Below, one piece after another: positions 37,241 to 46,075 of a stretch of 64,000 nt of DNA (position 1 is the first letter of the stretch; every line of letters starts with the position of its first letter). The position numbers and the translations under genes are program-made. The stretch is from Dyella solisilvae (GTDB taxonomy: Bacteria > Pseudomonadota > Gammaproteobacteria > Xanthomonadales > Rhodanobacteraceae), in contig NZ_QQSY01000004.1 in assembly GCF_003351225.1 (NCBI RefSeq), forward strand, positions 199,051-263,050. Direction: 5' to 3'. The notes beneath the pieces were generated by a model. That model searched no databases. It had not been told where the DNA came from and worked only from the letters and a program-made list of their open reading frames with translations.

Positions 37241-38749
37241 ATGACTACCAGCAGTGCCTCCTCTACCAGCAGCCTGAGCTCGCTGCTCAGTCAGCTCACC
37301 TCGAGCACGTCGGGAACCAGTTCCTCGTCGAGCAGCTCATCGAGCAGTTCGACGACGTCGACCGGTACCAGCAGTTCATCCAGTGGCACCATCAGCTCGC
37401 TTGGCATCGGTTCGGGCCTGGACGTCAATTCGATCGTCACGGCGCTGGTGAACGCGCGCAAGGCGGCGCCGCAGCAGCAGATTACCGATCGCACCACGCA
37501 GACCAACAACCTGCTGACCGGCCTGTCCTCGCTGAACTCGGCGCTGGGTGGCATCCAGAGCGCACTGGCCACGCTGACCTCGATCAACACGTTCAGCAGC
37601 TATAACGCCACGTTGACGCCGACCGGCTCGAGCAGCGGCATCGGTAGCGTCACCACGATGTCGAGCGCCCAGGCGGGTACCTACACCCTCGACGTGAGCC
37701 AGCTGGCCACGGCGCAGAAGCGCGCCAGCAGCGCGTACGCCTCCGGCGCGGTGGTGGGACAGGGCACGCTCAATATCACGGTTGGCTCCAGCACCATGAA
37801 TATCGCGGTGTCGGCCACCAATACGCTGTCGGACATCGCCAGCGCCATCAACAGCTCCTCGTCGAACCCCGGCGTCACGGCGACCATCGTCAATGGTGTC
37901 AACGGCCAGCAGTTGATGCTGAGTTCCAGCAAGACCGGCGTGGCCAATGCCTTCACGATCAGCGCCAGCAGCGACAGCAGCAGCGGGCTGAGCTCGTTGG
38001 CGACCGCGCTCAACACGGCCGGCAGCAACGAGGCGCAGGACGCCAAGCTCACCATCGACGGCATCGCGGTGAGCAGCGCGACCAACACCGTCACCGGCAT
38101 GATGGATGGCGTCACGCTCAACCTCACATCCACCGGCACGAACACGCTGACGGTGGCTCAGGACAACACGGCAGCCACCAATGCCATCCAGGGCCTGGTG
38201 ACCGCTTACAACAGCTATGTGAGCACGGTCAGCTCACTGTCGAGTTACGACTCCAGCTCCGGAACGGCGGGCGTGTTGCTGGGCGACACCACGCTGACTT
38301 CGGTGCAACGTCAGATCAATTCGGTGCTGAGCAATGCGGTCGCGGGTAACAGCATTGGCACCCTGGCCAACCTGGGCATCACTCGCAATGCGGATGGCAC
38401 GCTCAGTCTCGACACAACCAAGCTGTCGTCAGCGTTCCAGTCCAACCCGAGCGCGGTGAAGGATCTCTTCACCGGTACCAACGGCTACGCCACCACGCTG
38501 AACACGGCGATCAATTCGTATACGTCGACCAGCGGCATCATCCCCACGCGGATGAACAGCCTGAACAACACGCTGACCCAGCTCAGCCAGCAGCAGACGG
38601 CACTGGACTCGCGCATGTCGACTTACCAGACCCAGTTGCAGCAGCAGTACACGGCGCTGGACACGCTGATGTCGACGCTCAATAGCACCAGCAGCTACCT
38701 GACCACCCAGCTGGCGGCGCTGAACAACTCAAACAGTTCGAAGAACTGA
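37241..38749 (+). CDS. fliD: FliD, filament cap protein, with Ser/Thr-rich N-terminal extension
   Basis: A 502-residue HAP2 that caps the filament and drives flagellin folding. The normal FliD start (ISSLGIGSGLDVNSIVTALV) occurs only at residue 51; residues 1-50 are Ser/Thr-rich, including a run of 11 Ser. No in-frame start lies between the two, so the extension is genuine unless the ATG is mis-called. The C-terminal helix (TYQTQLQQQYTALDTLMSTL) is typical. Followed by fliS 16 bp later. Confidence 0.93.
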   Translation: MTTSSASSTSSLSSLLSQLTSSTSGTSSSSSSSSSSSTTSTGTSSSSSGTISSLGIGSGLDVNSIVTALVNARKAAPQQQITDRTTQTNNLLTGLSSLNSALGGIQSALATLTSINTFSSYNATLTPTGSSSGIGSVTTMSSAQAGTYTLDVSQLATAQKRASSAYASGAVVGQGTLNITVGSSTMNIAVSATNTLSDIASAINSSSSNPGVTATIVNGVNGQQLMLSSSKTGVANAFTISASSDSSSGLSSLATALNTAGSNEAQDAKLTIDGIAVSSATNTVTGMMDGVTLNLTSTGTNTLTVAQDNTAATNAIQGLVTAYNSYVSTVSSLSSYDSSSGTAGVLLGDTTLTSVQRQINSVLSNAVAGNSIGTLANLGITRNADGTLSLDTTKLSSAFQSNPSAVKDLFTGTNGYATTLNTAINSYTSTSGIIPTRMNSLNNTLTQLSQQQTALDSRMSTYQTQLQQQYTALDTLMSTLNSTSSYLTTQLAALNNSNSSKN

Positions 38750-38765
38750 GCCCAGGGAAACGGAC

Positions 38766-39194
38766 ATGACCTACGGCTATTCGCGCAACGCCAGTGCGAT
38801 GTACCAGGACACCAGCGCGCGCGGAAGCGTGGAAGGCGCCGATCGTCATCAGCTGACCGGCATGCTTTACGACGGTGTTATCGAACGCATCAACCAGGCC
38901 CGTGGCGCCATGCGCCGGGGCGATGTGCCGGCCAAGGGCACGCACTTCAGCCGGGCGATCGCCATTATTGGTGAACTTCGCGCAACCCTTGATCACGAGG
39001 CGGGCGGCCCGCTCGCAGGGCGGCTCGACGCGCTTTACGACTACGCGACCCGTCGTCTGCTGCACGCCCAGCTCAACAACGATGAGCGCGCTTTGGACGA
39101 AGTGATCGAGCTGATCACCCCCATTCGCGATGCCTGGCGCCAGATCCGCGAGAGCTTTCTGGCGACGCAGGGGCGCCCGGCCAGCGCGGCGTGA
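38766..39194 (+). CDS. fliS: FliS, flagellin export chaperone
   Basis: A 142-residue helical chaperone that binds the C-terminus of flagellin. Start MTYGYSRNASAMYQDTSARG; motifs RHQLTGMLYDGVIERINQAR and FSRAIAIIGELRATLDHEAG match the family. It overlaps the FliT-like gene by 4 bp. Normal length. Confidence 0.94.
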   Translation: MTYGYSRNASAMYQDTSARGSVEGADRHQLTGMLYDGVIERINQARGAMRRGDVPAKGTHFSRAIAIIGELRATLDHEAGGPLAGRLDALYDYATRRLLHAQLNNDERALDEVIELITPIRDAWRQIRESFLATQGRPASAA

Positions 39195-39490
39195 AGGACG
39201 CGCGCATGGTGGCGGAGGAACTCCTGCGAGTCAGCACGGAGATGGTAAGCCTGGCGCAGGCCGGGGCGTGGGGCGATGTGACGGCGCAAGAGGCTGAGCG
39301 TGCTCGCCTGCTCGCCCAGTTGCCCGTGGCCGACCCCGCCCAGCGCCAGACGCTGCAGAACTTGCTGGCCCACAATGAGCAGATCCTGCAACTGGCCGGC
39401 GCGGCGCGGGATGCGCTGGGTGAGGCGTTGGGCCAGCACCAGCAGCGACATCGCGCGCTCAGCGCCTATCTGCACGCCGGCATCGACTGA
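39191..39490 (+). CDS. FliT-like chaperone
   Basis: A 99-residue helical protein starting at GTG 39191 that overlaps fliS by 4 bp; ATG 39206 is possible. FliT proteins bind FliD and in enterics inhibit FlhDC. Sequence identity is too low to read by eye, so the call rests on size, helix content (Ala/Leu/Gln/Glu) and its place after fliD-fliS. The next 209 bp to pilZ hold only a degraded dispersed repeat around 39575-39640. Confidence 0.72.
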   Translation: MKDARMVAEELLRVSTEMVSLAQAGAWGDVTAQEAERARLLAQLPVADPAQRQTLQNLLAHNEQILQLAGAARDALGEALGQHQQRHRALSAYLHAGID

Positions 39491-39699
39491 CTGGCGCGTC
39501 GGCAAGTGGCTTGGAGCAAAGCGCGCATAATGCTGCGCAGCTTCTCTGGACTGTCGGAAATCTCTTCGAGCGTCATCCCCTCAAGCGCGGGTATTCCTTG
39601 GCTTCCATGCCGCGGAAAGCGGGAGCCAGGTTCCGTGGGGATCGGACTGGCGAGCGGACTCGAGATTCATACCAACCACTTGGCTGTCAGTAGACCGCA

Positions 39700-40272
39700 A
39701 TGACCGAGCAAACCTCGCACGTCGATACCTGGCAGGCCTTTTCCAGCCGCATCACCTTCGAAGATGGCTTGCATGCCAGCAGTGTGCCGGTTGACCTGCC
39801 GCTAAGTGGCCTGCGCGAAGGGGCCATGCGCGAGCGCAACCTCAACGTGCTGGGGACGCTGGCCGCCTTCGGCGAGCGACGCAACGAGTCGGCGGACGAG
39901 GACACGCCGATGGCGCTGGACCTGATGCGCCTGGACAACAAGCTCAACGTCCTGATGGGCATGCTGGATCAGCTGCTCCAGCGCGACCTGCCACTTCCGC
40001 CGCGGCAGCCCGTGGAATTCAACGCCATCGGCGCCGTATTGCCCGTGGTGGTCTGGCCCCGGGTACAAGCCGCCGGCCTGCTTCGCCTGCACTTCGACGG
40101 TTGCCTGGCATTGCCGCTGGAGCTGCCGGCACGACTCGTGCAGGAGCGTGATATGGATCACGTTTTCGTGGCGTTTGAATTCATGGACGACGTGATGGGT
40201 GACGCACTTGAGCGGCTCGTATTCCGTCATCACCGACGCAAAGTGGCAGGTCGTCGACTGACATCACCGTGA
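39700..40272 (+). CDS. Non-canonical PilZ protein (flagellar)
   Basis: A 190-residue protein resembling the tetramer-forming PilZ proteins of Xanthomonas flagellar clusters. A long helix with heptad spacing (LMRLDNKLNVLMGMLDQLLQ, about 77-96) precedes a PilZ beta-barrel (FNAIGAVLPVVVWPRVQAAG and LLRLHFDG). The RxxxR and D/NxSxxG residues that bind c-di-GMP are missing or degenerate (FNAIGA), so ligand binding is doubtful. It lies between fliT and fleQ with weak ribosome binding. Confidence 0.75.
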   Translation: MTEQTSHVDTWQAFSSRITFEDGLHASSVPVDLPLSGLREGAMRERNLNVLGTLAAFGERRNESADEDTPMALDLMRLDNKLNVLMGMLDQLLQRDLPLPPRQPVEFNAIGAVLPVVVWPRVQAAGLLRLHFDGCLALPLELPARLVQERDMDHVFVAFEFMDDVMGDALERLVFRHHRRKVAGRRLTSP

Positions 40273-40610
40273 GGCGGCGGCCTACACCCTGCTCGTAATG
40301 TGACCGCTATCACGTTACGAAAAATCGACACGAAAGTTCTTTGACGCCGTTCTCGTACGAGTGTCGCTGAAGGTCACTTTTCCTGCGCACTGCCAGGTGT
40401 CGGTTTGACTAATGAATTCAGCGAGATGCGGCGTACCCTCGAGCATACCCACGGGTCCTGCGACGCCAGGTGACGCGCACCGGCACCTGACGGCGGGCCG
40501 AGCTGCCGGAAATCCGTACGACGCTGGCCTTCTTCTTGCTCACTTCCGGACGTGACGGCGTCGAATAGTCGACACGGAAGTAGTGCAGTCCAAGGTTCAG
40601 GGGTCCAAAG
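40273..40610. other. 338-bp gap upstream of fleQ
   Basis: Holds a candidate sigma-54 site (40525-40540), dyad GTCGA-ata/g-TCGAC near 40559-40572 and, on the minus strand, an overlapping open frame (40418-40639) with a very basic C-terminus. No plus-strand gene is seen. The length is more than a simple promoter needs. Confidence 0.5.
40525..40540 (+). promoter_or_regulatory. Candidate sigma-54 promoter of fleQ
   Basis: TGGCCTT-CTTC-TTGCT has the invariant GG and TGC at the right spacing but a weaker -24 flank than the other sites. It lies 70 bp before fleQ and would make the RpoN activator partly self-controlled. Confidence 0.5.
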
Positions 40611-42062
40611 ATGAAGCAGCACGCACGTGAGGGTGGCATGGGGAAGTTCGACGTTCTGGTGATCGAATCGGATCAGCAACGGGCGGAATCCATAGTCTCG
40701 GCACTTCAGTTTCTCGGTTATCACCCACAGCGCGGTGACGACGGCATGGAAGTGGACGAGGCGACCCATGCGTGGCGTGCGGTCTTTGTCGGCAACGTCG
40801 GCGATGATGCCGCGGCCGAGCAGCAATTCGCCCGGCTTGGCGCCGCCGCGGCGCACGTGATGGTGCTGCTTTCCAACGATTCTCCATGGGTGTCGCGGCT
40901 GGGTGCGGATGCTTCGCCGTTTGCGGCGCGGGTGGGCATCGTGGAATTCCCGCTTCGTTATGAGCAGTTGACCGAGGCCATGCGTGGCCCCCAGGTTCCG
41001 GCAGCGGCGCGCCGCACGGATCTGCGCCTGGTGGGAAGCTCGGCGCCGATGTCGCGCGTCAACGCCCTCGTGCGCCAGGTGGCACCGTTCGACTCCAGCG
41101 TGCTGGTGCTGGGTGAGTCCGGCACTGGCAAGGAGATGGTGGCGCGCGCCATCCATGAATGTTCCTCGCGACGTGACAAGCCGTTCGTGGCGATCAATTG
41201 CGGCGCCATTCCGGCCGAGTTGCTGGAGAGCGAACTGTTCGGCCACGAGAAGGGCGCGTTCACCGGCGCCATCAGCACCCGCAAGGGTCGCTTCGAGCTG
41301 GCCGAGGGCGGCACGCTGTTCCTCGACGAAATTGGCGACATGAGCCTGCCGATGCAGGTGAAGCTGTTGCGCGTGTTGCAGGAGCGGGTGTTCGAGCGCG
41401 TCGGCAGCAATCGTACCCAGCGTTGCGACGTGCGCATCATCGCCGCCACCCATCGCAACCTCGATGCGGCCATCGCCCATGGCCAGTTCCGCGAAGATCT
41501 CTACTATCGCCTCAGCGTGTTCCCGCTGGAGATGCCAGCGCTGCGCGAGCATATGGATGACCTGCCGGAACTGGTCGCGGAATTCAACCAGCGCCTGTCC
41601 CGTCGTGGCCTGGCCAACGTGCGCTTCAGTGCGGGCGCGATGCATGCGCTGCATGGCTACGCCTGGCCGGGCAACGTGCGCGAATTGAACAACCTGGTGG
41701 AGCGCCTGGCCATCCTGTACCCGCACAGCGAGGTGCGGGTGAGCGACCTGCCGGAGAAGTACCGCGGGCAACAGATCGTCGAAGAGGTGCGCGGCGCTGC
41801 GCTGCTGTCGCTGATGAACGGGCAGTCCAGCGTGGCGTCGGAATCGACGATGCTGGCGCCTGCCGATTCGCTGGTGATGTTGCCGGAGGGTGGGCTGGAC
41901 CTGAGGGATCACCTGGCTGACATCGAGGTGGGTCTCATCCGTCAAGCGCTTGACGTCACCGGTGGTGTGGTGGCGCACGCGGCCAAGCTGCTGCGCATGC
42001 AGCGCACGACGCTGGTGGAGAAGCTGCGCAAATACGGCCTGCAGCCGAGCCTGCAGGCTTGA
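40611..42062 (+). CDS. fleQ: FleQ, sigma-54-dependent flagellar master activator
   Basis: A 483-residue enhancer-binding protein. The N-terminal FleQ domain (about 12-125) lacks the phospho-acceptor pattern of a receiver. AAA+ core: Walker A GESGTGKE (168-175), sigma-54 contact loop GAFTGA (215-220), Walker [10 protein letters not shown] (235-243). The Fis-type helix-turn-helix is at the C-terminus ([20 protein letters not shown]). ATG 40611 or ATG 40638 could start it. In relatives FleQ responds to c-di-GMP and FleN, both consistent with this cluster. rpoN itself is not in the window. Confidence 0.95.
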   Translation: MKQHAREGGMGKFDVLVIESDQQRAESIVSALQFLGYHPQRGDDGMEVDEATHAWRAVFVGNVGDDAAAEQQFARLGAAAAHVMVLLSNDSPWVSRLGADASPFAARVGIVEFPLRYEQLTEAMRGPQVPAAARRTDLRLVGSSAPMSRVNALVRQVAPFDSSVLVLGESGTGKEMVARAIHECSSRRDKPFVAINCGAIPAELLESELFGHEKGAFTGAISTRKGRFELAEGGTLFLDEIGDMSLPMQVKLLRVLQERVFERVGSNRTQRCDVRIIAATHRNLDAAIAHGQFREDLYYRLSVFPLEMPALREHMDDLPELVAEFNQRLSRRGLANVRFSAGAMHALHGYAWPGNVRELNNLVERLAILYPHSEVRVSDLPEKYRGQQIVEEVRGAALLSLMNGQSSVASESTMLAPADSLVMLPEGGLDLRDHLADIEVGLIRQALDVTGGVVAHAAKLLRMQRTTLVEKLRKYGLQPSLQA

Positions 42063-42075
42063 GGGCAAAAGTGTG

Positions 42076-42140
42076 TAGTGAGAAGTGAGCGATGAGAGAG
42101 AGCTTATCTCTCGCTACTCACTCCTCTTCACTCACTTCTC
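42076..42140. repeat. Purine/pyrimidine-strand inverted repeats between fleQ and fliE
   Basis: Perfect 10-bp arms GAGAAGTGAG (42080-42089) and CTCACTTCTC (42131-42140), with inner pairing AGTGAG/CTCACT and GAGAGA/TCTCTC. The sequence is strikingly low complexity. It sits directly before the fliE sigma-54 site, so it may end the fleQ transcript or bind a regulator. Confidence 0.6.
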
Positions 42141-42145
42141 GCCCA

Positions 42146-42161
42146 TGGCATGCATCGTGCT
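42146..42161 (+). promoter_or_regulatory. Sigma-54 promoter of the fliE operon
   Basis: TGGCATG-CATC-GTGCT, one mismatch in the -12 box, 40 bp before the fliE ATG. Confidence 0.75.
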
Positions 42162-42200
42162 TCTACACCCCCGAACATCGTCACGCGTTGGAATTCCGAC

Positions 42201-42524
42201 ATGAGCCAGATCGACGTCAACAACCTGTTGTCGCAGATGCGCCAGCTTTCCTCGCAGGTGAAGCCGGCCGAGCAGTCCTTCACTGCGGCAGCGCCCGCGC
42301 AGACGGATTTTTCCAACCTGCTCAAGCAGTCCATCGCTTCGGTGGCGGATGCGCAGACGCAGGCCGGGCAGCTGGCGGCAGGCTTCGAGCGCGGCGACGC
42401 CGGCGCTGACCTCGGCCACACCATGGTCGCCATCAACAAGGCCGACCTTTCGTTGAACACGCTCACCCAGGTGCGCAACAAACTGGTCGATGCGTACAAC
42501 AACATCATGAACATGCCGGTCTGA
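42201..42524 (+). CDS. fliE: FliE, hook-basal body junction protein
   Basis: A 107-residue protein linking the MS ring to the rod. Start ATG 42201 (MSQIDVNNLLSQMRQLSSQV); an in-frame ATG at 42150 would overlap the promoter. The C-terminal GADLGHTMVAINKADLSLNT and VRNKLVDAYNNIMNMPV are family hallmarks. First gene of fliEFGHIJK. Confidence 0.95.
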   Translation: MSQIDVNNLLSQMRQLSSQVKPAEQSFTAAAPAQTDFSNLLKQSIASVADAQTQAGQLAAGFERGDAGADLGHTMVAINKADLSLNTLTQVRNKLVDAYNNIMNMPV

Positions 42525-42572
42525 CCGGTCTGTCCACGACGCCTACGCATCCACTGAGCACGAGCAGTATTC

Positions 42573-44276
42573 ATGGCCGATAACGCCCTCGCGACCACCG
42601 ACGACAAGGCCGGTTCTCGCCTGGACCTCAAGCAACTCGCCCGCACTCCGGCAACGCGCCAGCTGCTGTTGCTGGTCGGTGTCGCCGCGGCCGTGGCGCT
42701 GGGCGTGGCGGTGGTGCTGTGGTCGCGTGGCCCGAACTACGGCCTGCTGTACGCCGGCCTCGAACAGAAGGATGCCGCCGCCGTTACCCAGGCGCTGCAG
42801 GCATCCAACACGCCGTATACGTTGGGCGCAGACGGCAGCTCCATCATGGCGCCGGTCTCGGACCTTGCCGCCATCCGCCTGAAGCTTGCCGCGCAGGGTC
42901 TGCCGCAGGGCAGTGCAGCGACTGCGGCCACGCCCGCCGGCGATTCGCCGTTCGGCATGAGCGACCTCGCCGAGCGCACGCGCTACCAGCAGATGCTGGA
43001 GACGGATCTGGGCAACACGATTGCCGGCCTGCAGTCGGTGCGCGCGGCGCGCGTGCACCTGGCGCTGCCCAAACCATCGGCCTTCATTCGCGACAACCAC
43101 GAAGCCAGCGCGTCGGTGTTGGTCACGCTGTACCCCGGCCGGCAGCTTGATGCGAGCCAGGTGGCGGCGATCGTGCACCTGGTGGCGTCGAGCGTGCCGA
43201 ACCTCGATCCCAAGCAGGTATCCGTGGTCGACCAGCAGGGCCAGCTGCTTACCAGCAGCGATCCCGCCAATGCCAGCGCGGTCGGAGATGCTCGGCTGCG
43301 TCTGGCGACGCGCATCGAAAACACCTATGCGCAGCGTATCGAAGAACTGCTGACTCCGCTGGTGGGGCCGGGCAAGGTGCGCGCGCAGGTCTATGCCGAC
43401 CTGGATTTCAGCGAGACCGAGAAGGCCACGGAGACTTACGGCCACGAACACCCGGCGCTGCGCAGCGAACAGACCAGCAGCCAGCAGCGCACTGGTGAGG
43501 CCGGCAATGATGCAGGCGTGCCTGGCGCTCTCAGCAACCAGCCGCCGAACACCGTGGCCCAGCCCACGGCGGCTCGACCGGCCGCGGGCAAGGCGCCGGC
43601 CAAGGGCACCGCCGCCACCACCGCGCAGGCCAGCGCGCCGGGCGAGACTTCGAGCAGCGCCACGCGCAACTACGAACTCGACCGCACCATCAGCCACGTG
43701 AGCGATCCCGCTGGTCGTCTTGCGCGCCTCACCGTTGCCGTCGTGGTGGACAACAAGTCCGTGCCCGGCGACAAGGGTGGCAGCAAGAGCGTGCCGTTCA
43801 CCGCGCAGGAACTCGAACACCTGACCACGCTGACCCGCAATGCAGTGGGCTATAGCGAGCCCCGCGGCGACAGCGTCAGCGTGATCAACCAGCCGTTCCA
43901 CCAGGATGCGACAGGCGACAACGCACCGACCTCGACGCCGTTCTGGGAGCGCCCCGGCATGCTCGACCTGATCAAGCAGGCCGCCGGCATCCTGGTGGCG
44001 CTGCTCGTGGCGTTCGGCCTGCTGCGACCGCTGCTTCGCGGTCTGACCCGGGCGCCGTCGCCGGGCAAGGGGCTGGCCGTGGCGGAGGAACCGACGCCGC
44101 AGACCATCTCGGTGCGCGTGGACGACGATGAGGGCGACGAGCTGATGCGCCTCAACAGCGTGCCGCCACAGCTGGCCTACGAGCAGCGCATCGGCCTGGC
44201 GCGCCGCATGGTCAGCGAGAATCCCAAGCATGTCGCGCAGGTGGTCAAGAGCTGGGTGGGCGAGGATGGCGGCTAA
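42573..44276 (+). CDS. fliF: FliF, MS-ring protein
   Basis: A 567-residue inner-membrane ring protein. Membrane helices are near residues 32-50 and 460-482. Between them are the ring-building motifs (YGLLYAGLEQKDAAAVTQAL, then YQQMLETDLGNTIAGLQSVR) and a Pro/Ala/Thr-rich periplasmic insertion (~315-370). The cytoplasmic C-terminus that binds FliG ends VAQVVKSWVGEDGG. Normal length. The first member of the basal-body series after fliE. Confidence 0.96.
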   Translation: MADNALATTDDKAGSRLDLKQLARTPATRQLLLLVGVAAAVALGVAVVLWSRGPNYGLLYAGLEQKDAAAVTQALQASNTPYTLGADGSSIMAPVSDLAAIRLKLAAQGLPQGSAATAATPAGDSPFGMSDLAERTRYQQMLETDLGNTIAGLQSVRAARVHLALPKPSAFIRDNHEASASVLVTLYPGRQLDASQVAAIVHLVASSVPNLDPKQVSVVDQQGQLLTSSDPANASAVGDARLRLATRIENTYAQRIEELLTPLVGPGKVRAQVYADLDFSETEKATETYGHEHPALRSEQTSSQQRTGEAGNDAGVPGALSNQPPNTVAQPTAARPAAGKAPAKGTAATTAQASAPGETSSSATRNYELDRTISHVSDPAGRLARLTVAVVVDNKSVPGDKGGSKSVPFTAQELEHLTTLTRNAVGYSEPRGDSVSVINQPFHQDATGDNAPTSTPFWERPGMLDLIKQAAGILVALLVAFGLLRPLLRGLTRAPSPGKGLAVAEEPTPQTISVRVDDDEGDELMRLNSVPPQLAYEQRIGLARRMVSENPKHVAQVVKSWVGEDGG

Positions 44277-44411
44277 GCGTTCACTCGTCGCCGGCCATGG
44301 CGTGGCGCTTCGGAAAGCGCCCCGGCAGCCGATATGCCATGGACCTGTCGCGCGCGTCGCCGCGGCAGGACGACCGGACACGGGAACGCACGCGACCGCG
44401 CGGGACAGATC

Positions 44412-45422
44412 ATGAAGGCAGATACACAAATCGGCGGCGCGCAGCGCGCGGCCATCCTGCTGCTCACCCTCGGTGAGCAGGACGCGGCCGAGGTGCTCAA
44501 GCACCTCAGTGCGCGTGACGTGCAAGCGGTGGGCACCGCCATGGCGAGCCTCACCAACGTGTCGCGCGATCAGGTCGAGCTGGTGCTCAGCCGCCTCAAC
44601 GAGGACATGGGTCGCCACACCTCGCTGGGCGTGGGCACCGAGGAGTACATCCGCAAGATCCTGGTCAACGCGCTGGGCGAGAGCAAGGCGGGCGGCCTGA
44701 TCGACCGCATTCTGCTGGGCCGCACCAGCAAGGGCCTGGAGTCGCTCAAGTGGATGGAGAGCCGCGCCATCGCCGAGATGATCAGCCAGGAGCACCCGCA
44801 GATCATCGCCCTGGTGCTGGCGCACCTGGAGCCGGATCAGGCGGCCGAAGTGATCGGCTACCTGCCGCCGCGAACCCGCAGCGACGCGGTGATGCGCATC
44901 GCCACGCTCGACGGCGTGCAGCCGCATGCGCTGAACGAGCTGGACGAGATCATGGAGCGCCAGTTCTCCGGCAACACCAAGAAACTCAAGTCGGCCAGCG
45001 TGGGTGGCCTCAAGGCCGCCGCCAACATCCTCAATGCGATGGAGACCAGCCGCGAAAACGAGCTGATGGCCGCCATCCGCGGCCACGATGCCGGCCTCGG
45101 CGGCCGCATCGAAGAGCTCATGTTCGTGTTCGAGGACCTGGCCGAACTGGACGACCGCAGCATGCAGACGCTATTGCGCGAAGTGCCGACCGCCCGCCTG
45201 GTCACCGCGCTCAAGGGCGCAGAGCCTGGCGTGCGCGAGAAGATCTTCGCCAACATGTCCAAGCGCGCCGCCGACATGCTGCGCGACGACCTGGAAGTTT
45301 CCGGCCCGGTGCGCCTCAGCGAGGTGGATTCGGCCCAGAAGGAAGTGCTGGCGATAGCCCGCAAGTTGGCTGATTCCGGCGCCATCAACCTCTCCGGCAC
45401 GGGTGACGAGCTGGTCGCATGA
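44412..45422 (+). CDS. fliG: FliG, motor switch protein
   Basis: A 336-residue C-ring torque protein. ATG 44412 (MKADTQIGGAQRAAILLLTL) is chosen over the frame-open ATG at 44334. Armadillo-like N and middle domains contain EHPQIIALVLAHLEPDQAAE; the C-terminal torque helix (DDRSMQTLLREVPTARLVTA) carries the charged residues facing the stator. Overlaps fliH by 4 bp. Confidence 0.97.
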   Translation: MKADTQIGGAQRAAILLLTLGEQDAAEVLKHLSARDVQAVGTAMASLTNVSRDQVELVLSRLNEDMGRHTSLGVGTEEYIRKILVNALGESKAGGLIDRILLGRTSKGLESLKWMESRAIAEMISQEHPQIIALVLAHLEPDQAAEVIGYLPPRTRSDAVMRIATLDGVQPHALNELDEIMERQFSGNTKKLKSASVGGLKAAANILNAMETSRENELMAAIRGHDAGLGGRIEELMFVFEDLAELDDRSMQTLLREVPTARLVTALKGAEPGVREKIFANMSKRAADMLRDDLEVSGPVRLSEVDSAQKEVLAIARKLADSGAINLSGTGDELVA

Positions 45423-46075
45423 GCGCCGTGATGAGCCGCGACAACCTGGCCATGCTCAAGCGCTGGATGCCGCCGGAAGTCGGCGAGCCCGCAGCGCCGG
45501 AGCCGCCACCGCCGCCGCAGGAACCGGTGGCGCAGCCCACCGTGCGCGAGCTCGAGGCGCTGGAACAGCAGGCGCGTGAGGAAGGTTACGCCGCAGGCCA
45601 CGCCGAGGGCATGGCGGCTGCGCGCGATCTGGTCAATGCCCGTCTCGCGAAACTCGACGCGCTGCTTGGGTCGGCGCATCGCCCGCTGCGGGCGATGGAT
45701 GAAATGGTGGAGCTGGAGCTTGCACGCCTGGCCATGACCGTGGCGCGTCAGGTGCTGTCGCACGAGTTGCGCACCACGCCCGACCTCGTGGTCGAGGCGG
45801 TGCGCCAGGCCACGCTGGCGTTGCCGGCCGCCACCGGCAAGCTGCGCGTGCGCCTTCATGCCGACGATCTGAACCTGTTGCGCTCGCTCGATGTGGCCGA
45901 ATCGAACTGGCAGCTGGTGGCCGATCCCACCCTCCAGCGCGGCGATTGCGTGCTGGAGAGCGAGCGCTCGCGCCTCGATGCGCGCGTTGAAACGCGGCTG
46001 GCCGCGGTGGTTGACGCCGTCCTCGGCGCGGATGCCGACGATGAGGACGCGGACACCGACGAGGTGCTCGGATGA
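45419..46075 (+). CDS. fliH: FliH, negative regulator of the export ATPase
   Basis: A 218-residue protein: Pro-rich N-terminus ([17 protein letters not shown]), glycine-spaced helix ([20 protein letters not shown]) of the FliH GxxxG type, and C-terminal FliI-binding domain ending in an acidic tail. It is a peripheral stalk of the export ATPase. Overlaps fliG and fliI by 4 bp. Confidence 0.93.
   Translation: MSAVMSRDNLAMLKRWMPPEVGEPAAPEPPPPPQEPVAQPTVRELEALEQQAREEGYAAGHAEGMAAARDLVNARLAKLDALLGSAHRPLRAMDEMVELELARLAMTVARQVLSHELRTTPDLVVEAVRQATLALPAATGKLRVRLHADDLNLLRSLDVAESNWQLVADPTLQRGDCVLESERSRLDARVETRLAAVVDAVLGADADDEDADTDEVLG

Noticed and set aside
42543..45086. 847-codon minus-strand ORF opposite fliF-fliG
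   Set aside because: Antisense shadow of well-recognised genes; no ribosome site or domain.
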